From NCBI GenBank assembly GCA_903902945.1, contig CAIUWU010000211.1:1-11279 (forward strand): a DNA stretch of 11,279 nucleotides, in the 5' to 3' direction. Made by a program: the position numbers and the translations under genes. Each line of letters opens with the position of its first letter. The first letter of the stretch is position 1. Below the pieces are notes generated by a model. The model searched no databases and was not told the DNA's origin. It saw nothing but the letters and a program-made list of their open reading frames with translations. Of the stretch, positions 5,686 to 11,279 are shown piece by piece. Source of the DNA: an uncultured Pseudomonadota bacterium (lineage in GTDB: Bacteria > Pseudomonadota > Gammaproteobacteria > Methylococcales > Methylomonadaceae).

Positions 5686-7107
5686 ATGCCTGCATCAGAT
5701 AAAGTCTGGATTGTCGATGATGACAAATCTATTCGCTGGGTACTGGAAAAGGCCCTGCAAAAAGCCGGCATCAATACACAATGCTTTGCCAATGCCAACG
5801 AATTGATCAAGGCGCTCGGCCAGGACAAACCGCAGGCATTAATCACCGACATTCGCATGCCGGGGATGGATGGTTTTGAATTGCTGAAAATTCTGCAGGA
5901 GAAGCATCCTGAGTTACCGGTGATTATCATGACAGCGCATTCCGACCTGGAAAGCGCGGTATCGGCGTTTCATGGCGGCGCCTTTGAATATCTGCCCAAA
6001 CCTTTTGACGTCAACGAAGTGTTGGAAACCGTTCAAAGAGCCTGCAATCACAGCAAGGAACAGGCCGCGAAAGACGACAGCACCGAGACCAGCCCAATTG
6101 AAGACACTCCGGAAATCATCGGCGAAGCACCGGCGATGCAGGAAGTATTTCGCGCCATCGGCCGACTGGCGCGCTCCCATATTACTGTTTTGATCAATGG
6201 TGAATCGGGCACCGGCAAAGAACTGGTCGCCAAGGCCTTGCATAAACACAGCCCCCGCGCCGATCAGCCGTTTATTGCGCTCAATATGGCAGCGATTCCC
6301 CGCGACCTGATGGAATCGGAGTTGTTCGGCCATGAAAAAGGTGCATTTACCGGCGCTCAAGCCCGCCGTATCGGTCGTTTTGAACAAGCGAACAACGGCA
6401 CATTGTTTCTGGATGAAATCGGCGATATGCCTGCGGAGCTGCAGACCCGGCTGCTACGGGTTCTGGCCGACAATGAATTTTATCCGGTAGGTGCGCATGC
6501 CTCGGTTAAAGTGAATGTCCGGATCATCGCTGCCACCCATCAGAACCTGGAAAATCTGGTCGCCCAGGGCCGATTCCGGGAAGACTTGTTTCATCGTCTG
6601 AATGTGATCCGTATTCATATTCCGCCACTACGCGAAAGACGTCAGGATATCGGCTTATTGATGCGCCATTTTCTTTATCTGAGCGCCAAAGAACTAGGCA
6701 CCGAAATTAAAACCTTAAGACCGGAAACCGAGGCGTTTCTGAGCAATTTCAAATGGCCGGGCAACGTGCGGCAACTGGAAAACATCTGTCGCTGGCTAAC
6801 AGTGATGGCATCAGGCCGTGAAATTCATATCGAAGATCTGCCGCCCGAATTCTCGCAACCCAGTCCGGAAAGTATTGGCAACGCCGAATCCGCTAACTGG
6901 GAAGCTATCTTCGCGCAATGGGTTCATCAACAATTGCTGGAAGGTAAAAGCGAAATAGCTAAGCACGCCATTCCGACCGTCGAAACCTTATTGATCGAAA
7001 CCGCTTTGCAACATACTCATGGCCGTAAACACGAAGCCGCGATTTTGTTGGGTTATGGACGTAACACTTTGACACGCAAACTCAAGGAGTTGGATATTCA
7101 GGATTAG
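5686..7107 (+). CDS. glnG: Nitrogen regulation response regulator NtrC (GlnG)
   Basis: A sigma54-dependent enhancer-binding activator of nitrogen-scavenging genes, phosphorylated by GlnL. It has 473 residues, against 469 in E. coli. The receiver domain (about 1-120) has the acidic pocket D11-D12-D13 and phospho-acceptor D55 in ITDIRMPG. The AAA+ domain (about 143-380) has Walker A GESGTGKE at 172-179, the sigma54-contacting GAFTGA loop at 219-224 and Walker B LFLDEIGD with D243-E244. The C-terminal Fis-type helix-turn-helix is HGRKHEAAILLGYGRNTLTRKLKEL. All key residues are intact, so the protein should be active. AGGGAG at 5673-5678 gives a strong ribosome site. Its likely binding sites in this window lie before amtB and glnL. 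Confidence 0.97.
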   Translation: MPASDKVWIVDDDKSIRWVLEKALQKAGINTQCFANANELIKALGQDKPQALITDIRMPGMDGFELLKILQEKHPELPVIIMTAHSDLESAVSAFHGGAFEYLPKPFDVNEVLETVQRACNHSKEQAAKDDSTETSPIEDTPEIIGEAPAMQEVFRAIGRLARSHITVLINGESGTGKELVAKALHKHSPRADQPFIALNMAAIPRDLMESELFGHEKGAFTGAQARRIGRFEQANNGTLFLDEIGDMPAELQTRLLRVLADNEFYPVGAHASVKVNVRIIAATHQNLENLVAQGRFREDLFHRLNVIRIHIPPLRERRQDIGLLMRHFLYLSAKELGTEIKTLRPETEAFLSNFKWPGNVRQLENICRWLTVMASGREIHIEDLPPEFSQPSPESIGNAESANWEAIFAQWVHQQLLEGKSEIAKHAIPTVETLLIETALQHTHGRKHEAAILLGYGRNTLTRKLKELDIQD

Positions 7108-7119
7108 TCGTGCAGATTT

Positions 7120-7148
7120 TTTACCGATTTAAGCCATCAGTGTATACT
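7120..7148 (+). promoter_or_regulatory. Sigma70-type promoter of the EHD-like gene pair
   Basis: TTTACC (7120-7125) and TATACT (7143-7148) are separated by 17 bp and match the consensus hexamers at four and five of six positions. Transcription would start near 7155, about 45 nt before the ATG at 7199. It begins only 12 bp after the glnG stop, so the two-gene unit can be transcribed independently of nitrogen control. Confidence 0.55.
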
Positions 7149-7198
7149 CCCGCAGTCTTAACACCACCCCACATAATAATAAAAGGCAGGACACTCTC

Positions 7199-8563
7199 AT
7201 GGCAGATAAAACGGTTAGTAAGCATCTGAATAATATTGAGAAACAATTTGCAGCCACCGACCCGGTACTACAAAAAGCGGTAAAAGTCTTTCAGGAGCTC
7301 GATGAGGTCGAATATGCAATGGGACTGATCGAAAACGAAGAAACTACAGCACGTAAAGTATCCTGGTGGCCATTGATCAGTACGCTGGGCGGTTATTCGT
7401 CTTCTAAATCCGATTTTATTAACAGTTACTTTGGCATCAGCGCCCACAGCTCACGCCATAAGTTCACTGTTCTGCAATACACCCCGCAAGCCAGCTCGGC
7501 GACGCTACCGGGCAATGCACTCGATGCCGATCACCGCCTGCCGTTTTATCAAATCAGCCGTGATATCGAAAACGCCAGCGCAGGAGAAGGCAGCAAGCTG
7601 AACAGTTATCTGGAACTGATTACCGTCAACAGCAACAAACTGAAAAATAAGCTGGTGATTGACGCACCGGTTATCAGCCCCGGCAGCGAAAATGCAGCAA
7701 CCGCTCTACTGAGGAAACATGTCATTACCATTTCCGACTTGGTACTGGTATTCACCGATCTGTTTGAGGTAGAACCGGCGTTACTCGCTGATACCGTTAG
7801 CAATATCGTCGCCCATCAGGACAGCAACAAATTTATCTTTGTCGTTGATCATTCAGAAATCAGCATTGACAGCTTTAAAGCACAGGAAATTGTCGCCTCC
7901 TGGCAAAGACGTCTGGCGGAATTTGGCATTTACAGCGGCCAGTTTTTGGTATTGTCACAAAACAGCGAGCCGGTTTTGATAGATCAGCGCATCAGCAATC
8001 TGAACAATGATCGTAGTTACCGGATTTTGGGCACTCTGGAGAAAGCTATCCGTGATATCGATGATGTGATTTTTAATGAAGTCGAGAATTCGATCACTAC
8101 CTGGAAAGAGCGCTGCAATGCCTCAACTCTGATCATTCTGGGTTTTTTCATTATGCTGTTGTTGTTTGCAGAAATCGCCATGGGGATTCTGGATTTACTG
8201 CTCGACCCGATTATCGGTCCGGCCATCATTTTGGTAATGGTGGCGATCCTGACCCCGATTCATATCGTTGTCAGCCGGGTACATGCCAAGTTTATTGTCA
8301 ATCAGTTACACAAGCGTCAGAAACAGCTGAATTTAGCTGAAGATCTGGCGGGGTTATTCGAAAAAAGCCTCAGCTTCTGGCGAGTACTGTTACCAATCAA
8401 TTCACCGGTAGGCAAAAATAAAAAGAACCGCAAGAAACTGGTCGCCATGATAGAGCAAAGCAAAGATCTGGTTCAGGCACTGAATGATCAATACAGTCAC
8501 AGTTTGCAACAGGATCTTTACCGTTCAGCCACAGATAATTTTTATATCGGCGAGGACGCTTAA
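7199..8563 (+). CDS. EHD/dynamin-like membrane protein with degenerate nucleotide-binding motifs
   Basis: 454 residues that I read as a dynamin-superfamily protein most like EHD ATPases. A helical N-terminus (1-55) leads to PLISTLGGYSSSKSDFIN, a P-loop in the right frame, but the last glycine of GxxxxGK[ST] is serine (G64...S69-K70-S71). TLPGNAL at 102-108 matches the EHD switch I (TIPGNAL). VIDAPVISPG (153-162) stands where EHDs have DTPG, and the NKxD position reads DHSE (217-220). SDLVLVFTD (179-187) fits the EHD core strand. Two membrane helices follow (about 309-330 and 338-358), then a basic, helical tail of about 95 residues. Such layouts belong to membrane-remodelling proteins. Loss of three motif positions suggests weak, altered or no nucleotide hydrolysis. 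AGGA at 7188-7191 sets the start. Fold assignment is from motifs alone. Confidence 0.75.
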   Translation: MADKTVSKHLNNIEKQFAATDPVLQKAVKVFQELDEVEYAMGLIENEETTARKVSWWPLISTLGGYSSSKSDFINSYFGISAHSSRHKFTVLQYTPQASSATLPGNALDADHRLPFYQISRDIENASAGEGSKLNSYLELITVNSNKLKNKLVIDAPVISPGSENAATALLRKHVITISDLVLVFTDLFEVEPALLADTVSNIVAHQDSNKFIFVVDHSEISIDSFKAQEIVASWQRRLAEFGIYSGQFLVLSQNSEPVLIDQRISNLNNDRSYRILGTLEKAIRDIDDVIFNEVENSITTWKERCNASTLIILGFFIMLLLFAEIAMGILDLLLDPIIGPAIILVMVAILTPIHIVVSRVHAKFIVNQLHKRQKQLNLAEDLAGLFEKSLSFWRVLLPINSPVGKNKKNRKKLVAMIEQSKDLVQALNDQYSHSLQQDLYRSATDNFYIGEDA

Positions 8564-8584
8564 TTTCTTGAGGGCGACGGGCTG

Positions 8585-9085
8585 ATGAATAATTTTAAAG
8601 CCTATTTACCGCTATGCTGGTTCAATAACGAGGTCCTGCGTTTACCTCAATCGGCACCCTTTCTGAAAAACAATCTGCTGTTTTATTTTGCGGTGATGTT
8701 TTTCATCCAGTTCAATATGTCTGATGATATAGAGGCCATATTTGAAGTTATTCTGGAAACCTTGCTGACCCTGGGCTTCATCGCCGGGATTTTGTTGCTG
8801 AATAAATCCTATGACAACTTTTCGCAGGTTTGTTCCGCGATTTTATTTACCCAGAATGCCATATCAGTACTGATGGTACCGGTGGTGTTCTGGGTAACCA
8901 CCACTGAAAGCCTGTTCAGCTACCTGATATTGGCTTTTTTAATGATCTGGGTGATTCTGCTGATAGCCCGCATCTTCAGACAGGTACTGTTCATTAATAC
9001 GGCAGCGGCGATGGTGGTAGCGCTCAGCTATTTTGTAATTACCTATGCCGGCGCCTACGCAATTGATAGCTTAGTGGCGGGCTGA
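8585..9085 (+). CDS. Five-helix inner-membrane protein, partner of the EHD-like gene
   Basis: 166 residues, strongly hydrophobic, with about five membrane segments (near 31-45, 51-72, 84-105, 110-130 and 136-160) after a 30-residue polar N-terminus. I do not recognise the family with confidence. The arrangement loosely recalls small Yip1-type membrane proteins, but no diagnostic motif settles it. It starts 21 bp after the EHD-like gene with GAGGG at 8570-8574 and no promoter between them, so the two should be co-transcribed and may act together at the membrane. Its last 15 bp overlap the end of the convergent DUF2066 gene. Confidence 0.8.
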   Translation: MNNFKAYLPLCWFNNEVLRLPQSAPFLKNNLLFYFAVMFFIQFNMSDDIEAIFEVILETLLTLGFIAGILLLNKSYDNFSQVCSAILFTQNAISVLMVPVVFWVTTTESLFSYLILAFLMIWVILLIARIFRQVLFINTAAAMVVALSYFVITYAGAYAIDSLVAG

Positions 9086-9895
9086 GGGTCTGGCGGCATA
9101 GTAATTGGATAACACCTGATAAACCTTATCAGCACCCGCCAGCATGCTTAAGCGTAACGGCTGACAAACGCCACTCCAGTCCGTTTTCTGCCCATCAAAA
9201 TACAGACTCCAGCTACCCTGCCAGCAATTATCGTGCTTGGTAAAACTGATTACGGCTACCGAGATCGCTTCATAGCGTGAGGATAGCTTGATAATAGTCT
9301 GTGCATCGAGCCTGGTCAGGTTAGTAGCGGATAGCTGTTGCTGCTCATCTAAATCCAATAAGGGATAAATAAACGGCAAGCCTTTAACTTTGGAAGCCAA
9401 TGCTAGTTCGGCTTCAAAATTGGGCATCATGTCAGAATTATAAAATTGTTGTTCGCCGTCTTCATTGACGACTATCCACAATAAAGTGGCGGGCCTAACC
9501 TCATCCCAGATGGCAACCTGCCCCCCCTGCAAAGCTTTAAGAATCTGCTCTTCGTCAAATTCGATATTCATCTTTCTAGGACCTTGAAGGGTATTCAGCT
9601 CTTGCTGGTCGGCACTTAGATCTGCATACTGAAATTGCTTGAGATAATTCCCGGGGTTCTGCAGCATGTTCTGAACCACGGCAAGTTGGGCAATATTGTC
9701 GGCTACTACGACTCGGTTCAGCACGGCATACAAGGCTTGCTTTAATGCCAGCACACGATCATCAGCCGACTGACTTTTAACCACCAGTTCAACATTGTAG
9801 AGCCCCTGCACCTCTACCGCCGTGACCTCAAAACTGCATAAACACCCCAACACCAAAATCCATTTTTTGATTAGCACTCGTATCGCTGCTTTCAT
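9071..9895 (-). CDS. DUF2066 domain-containing exported protein
   Basis: 274 residues with a signal peptide (residues 1-26, MKAAIRVLIKKWILVLGCLC then SFEVTA), so probably periplasmic. After cleavage the sequence VEVQGLYNVELVVKSQSADDRVLALKQALYAVLNRVV has the form typical of DUF2066, a gammaproteobacterial family of unknown function that is often encoded next to purM, as here. Later segments (ATLLWIVVNEDG, LPFIYPLLDLDEQ, CWQGSWSLYFDG) also fit. Family members I know of are usually longer, about 340 residues, so this is a short form. The start is supported by AGGG six bases before the ATG. It is divergent from purM and convergent with the five-helix gene, overlapping it by 15 bp. Confidence 0.8.
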   Translation of the reverse strand: MKAAIRVLIKKWILVLGCLCSFEVTAVEVQGLYNVELVVKSQSADDRVLALKQALYAVLNRVVVADNIAQLAVVQNMLQNPGNYLKQFQYADLSADQQELNTLQGPRKMNIEFDEEQILKALQGGQVAIWDEVRPATLLWIVVNEDGEQQFYNSDMMPNFEAELALASKVKGLPFIYPLLDLDEQQQLSATNLTRLDAQTIIKLSSRYEAISVAVISFTKHDNCWQGSWSLYFDGQKTDWSGVCQPLRLSMLAGADKVYQVLSNYYAARPSARH

Positions 9896-9933
9896 CTAAC
9901 ACCCTGCTGATCGGTTATCGATGCCAACTAGTG

Positions 9934-9951
9934 TACAATATAAAGTTATTA
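9934..9951 (+). promoter_or_regulatory. Candidate -10 region for purM
   Basis: TACAAT at 9934-9939 matches the sigma70 -10 at five of six positions, and TATAAA overlaps it at 9939-9944. No good -35 hexamer lies at the right distance, and no PurR-like operator was recognised. The 81-bp intergenic region must also hold the promoter of the divergent DUF2066 gene, which I could not place. Confidence 0.3.
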
Positions 9952-9976
9952 ACCTTAATTTCTCGTGAGGTCTCCA

Positions 9977-11017
9977 TTGAGCGAACAACAGCAAGAACGC
10001 CTGAATTACAAAAGCGCAGGTGTCGATATTGAAGCCGGCAATGCCTTGGTTGAACGCATTAAACCTATTGCTGCGAAAACCCGCAATGCCGGTGTTATGG
10101 CTGGACTGGGCGGTTTTGGGTCGTTGTTCGAATTGCCACTGGATCGTTACAAACAACCGGTTCTGGTATCCGGCACCGATGGCGTAGGTACCAAACTGAA
10201 GCTAGCCCTGGATCTGAATCAACACAATACTGTCGGTATCGATCTGGTTGCCATGTGTGTCAACGATATCGTGGTTCAAGGCGCCGAGCCCTTATTCTTT
10301 CTGGATTATTTCGCTACTGGCAAATTGGACGTCAATACAGCCGCTGCAGTGATTGAAGGCATTGGCAAAGGCTGTGAACTGTCAGGAGCTGCTCTGGTCG
10401 GGGGTGAAACTGCTGAAATGCCAGGCATGTACGCTGATGGTGATTATGATTTGGCCGGTTTTTGTGTAGGTATTGTCGAAAAACAAAAGATCATCGATGG
10501 CAGCCAGGTCAAAGCCGGCGATAAACTGATTGCTCTTGCCTCATCCGGCCCCCATTCAAATGGTTATTCACTGATCCGCAAAATTATCGAAAAAAGTGGG
10601 CTGACTTTAGACACCATCGTCAATGGCAAAACCTTAGGCGAGACATTGCTGACCCCGACCCGGATTTATGTGAAATCACTACTGACACTTTTAAATAGCG
10701 TTCCGGTTCATGCCATGGCACATATTACCGGTGGCGGCATCACTGAAAATCTGCCCAGAGTCTTGCCTGACAATCTCTCCGCGCGCATTGATCTATCGTC
10801 CTGGCAATTACCAGATATTTTTGTATGGCTACAACAACAGGGAAATGTAGAGCTGGCTGACATGCTGGTAACGTTTAATTGCGGTATTGGCATGATCGTC
10901 TGTGTAGCAGCCGAAGATGAAGCAAACACGTTGGAAATTCTCTCATCACAGGGCGAGAACGCATTCACGATCGGCGAGATCGTTGAGGCAACTGCTCAAC
11001 GCGTCATCTATTCCTGA
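9977..11017 (+). CDS. purM: Phosphoribosylformylglycinamidine cyclo-ligase (AIR synthetase)
   Basis: A cytosolic enzyme of purine synthesis that closes the imidazole ring, turning formylglycinamidine ribotide into aminoimidazole ribotide with ATP. Its 346 residues match the 345 of E. coli. Landmarks are YKSAGVDIEAGNALVERIK at the N-terminus, SGTDGVGTKLKLA (ATP and substrate loop), VNDIVVQGAEPLFFLDY, VGGETAEMPGMY, SSGPHSNGYSLIRK and HITGGGITENLPRVLP. The start is taken as TTG at 9977 because TGAGG at 9966-9970 lies six bases before it and the product length then fits; a GTG at 9965 in the same frame has no ribosome site. No purN follows; a terminator and a tRNA do, so purM appears monocistronic here. 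Confidence 0.96.
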   Translation: MSEQQQERLNYKSAGVDIEAGNALVERIKPIAAKTRNAGVMAGLGGFGSLFELPLDRYKQPVLVSGTDGVGTKLKLALDLNQHNTVGIDLVAMCVNDIVVQGAEPLFFLDYFATGKLDVNTAAAVIEGIGKGCELSGAALVGGETAEMPGMYADGDYDLAGFCVGIVEKQKIIDGSQVKAGDKLIALASSGPHSNGYSLIRKIIEKSGLTLDTIVNGKTLGETLLTPTRIYVKSLLTLLNSVPVHAMAHITGGGITENLPRVLPDNLSARIDLSSWQLPDIFVWLQQQGNVELADMLVTFNCGIGMIVCVAAEDEANTLEILSSQGENAFTIGEIVEATAQRVIYS

Positions 11018-11027
11018 ACCCGATGCG

Positions 11028-11060
11028 ACGGTTATTCGGAGTGTTCCGAATAACCGTTTT
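11028..11060 (+). terminator. Rho-independent terminator after purM
   Basis: A perfect 13-bp stem (ACGGTTATTCGGA at 11028-11040 with its complement at 11045-11057) closes a GTGT tetraloop and is followed by TTT. The stem is strong and the T-run short. It starts 11 bp after the purM stop. Confidence 0.85.
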
Positions 11061-11075
11061 CAAAAACTGCGGGCG

Positions 11076-11107
11076 AAAAAAAAGCTCTAAGATAACTTAG
11101 AGCTTTT
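11076..11107 (-). terminator. Rho-independent terminator of the tRNA-Glu transcript
   Basis: A perfect 12-bp stem (11080-11091 with 11096-11107, core GCTCTAAG/CTTAGAGC) closes an ATAA loop. Read on the minus strand it follows the tRNA 3' end by six bases and continues into eight consecutive T (A-run at 11076-11083 on the plus strand). On the plus strand it is also followed by TTTTC, so it may work in both directions as a backup for purM. Confidence 0.85.
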
Positions 11108-11112
11108 CTATT

Positions 11113-11188
11113 TGGCGTCCCCAGGGGGGTTCGAACCCCCGTTACCGCCGTGAAAGGGCGGTGTCCTAGGCCACTAGACGATGGGGAC
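11113..11188 (-). tRNA. gltT: tRNA-Glu (anticodon UUC)
   Basis: 76 nt on the minus strand fold as a full cloverleaf: acceptor GTCCCCA with TGGGGAC, D-arm region CGTCTAGTGGCCTAGGAC, anticodon arm CCGCC-CTTTCAC-GGCGG with anticodon TTC (plus-strand GAA at 11152-11154), T-arm GGGGG-TTCGAAC-CCCC, discriminator G and an encoded CCA. The sequence is close to E. coli tRNA-Glu. It decodes GAA/GAG and also supplies the glutamyl-tRNA used for haem synthesis in this class. The gene symbol is only by analogy. Confidence 0.97.
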
Positions 11189-11196
11189 TAAGACTG

Positions 11197-11235
11197 TGGT
11201 AGCTTTTTTCTTGCTTAAATTGTTATCCGCTACCA
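11197..11235. repeat. Inverted repeat in the spacer between the two tRNAs
   Basis: TGGTAGC at 11197-11203 and GCTACCA at 11229-11235 are perfect reverse complements, 25 bp apart. In the tandem tRNA precursor they could form a stem that shapes processing. The arms are short and the loop long, so chance is possible. Confidence 0.35.
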
Positions 11236-11253
11236 ACGCATAACAAAATAATC

Positions 11254-11279
11254 TGGCGTCCCCAGGGGGGTTCGAACCC
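11254..11279 (-). tRNA. 3' end of a second tRNA, probably tRNA-Glu (cut by the window edge)
   Basis: The last 26 bases are identical to the 3' end of the complete tRNA-Glu, covering CCA, the discriminator, the acceptor 3' strand and most of the T-arm. It sits 65 bp upstream of the first copy in the transcribed direction, so a tandem tRNA-Glu pair is the simplest reading. A different tRNA sharing this end, or an integration scar made of a tRNA 3' fragment, cannot be excluded because the rest lies outside the window. Confidence 0.7.

Noticed and set aside
5914..6387. 157-codon open frame on the minus strand
   Set aside because: It lies fully antisense within glnG, whose protein is an intact NtrC; it has no ribosome site and no recognisable motifs.
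11217..11229. GGATAACAATTT on the minus strand resembling a lac operator
   Set aside because: It is a short chance match in an AT-rich tRNA spacer, without symmetry or a sugar-use gene nearby.
1..11279. CRISPR arrays, insertion sequences, prophage genes
   Set aside because: No regularly spaced direct repeats, transposase motifs or phage proteins were seen; the window is mostly housekeeping genes.

Overview
The window looks like a chromosomal segment of a gammaproteobacterium. GlnA, AmtB, GlnL (NtrB), GlnG (NtrC), PurM and tRNA-Glu(UUC) all read as gammaproteobacterial types, and purM is divergent from a DUF2066 gene, an arrangement known from that class. Base composition is moderate. An obligate aquatic lineage such as a Methylococcales methanotroph would fit, but that is a guess from overall similarity.

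Layout. Positions 1-90 hold the last codons of an unidentified gene that may encode an outer-membrane protein; a strong terminator follows. Positions 252-5669 and on to 7107 form a nitrogen-assimilation block: glnA (glutamine synthetase, with its own terminator), xth (exodeoxyribonuclease III), a 299-bp gene-free gap, amtB (ammonium transporter), a small secreted protein overlapping the amtB end region, then glnL and glnG. The enteric order glnA-glnL-glnG is therefore split by three genes, and no glnK lies beside amtB. Sequences close to the NtrC operator consensus (TGCACYA-N3-TGGTGCA) lie in front of amtB (two copies 31 bp apart) and in front of glnL (one copy), and glnA has a related TTGGTGC element. 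This suggests that GlnL/GlnG control the transporter and themselves from within the block.

Positions 7199-9085 hold a two-gene unit behind a recognisable sigma70-type promoter. The first gene encodes a protein built like an EHD/dynamin-type membrane GTPase, with a C-terminal pair of membrane helices but degenerate P-loop, G3 and G4 motifs. The second encodes a five-helix membrane protein. This is the least ordinary part of the window and the best candidate for something undescribed. The second gene converges on, and overlaps by 15 bp, a DUF2066 gene on the minus strand (9071-9895). That gene is divergent from purM (TTG start at 9977), which is followed by a strong hairpin terminator. The right edge carries tRNA-Glu on the minus strand with its own terminator, and the 3' end of a second tRNA whose visible 26 nt are identical to the first.

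How it fits together: AmtB imports ammonium, GlnA fixes it into glutamine, and GlnL/GlnG sense and transmit nitrogen status. PurM uses glutamine-derived nitrogen downstream in purine synthesis, but its nearness is probably incidental.
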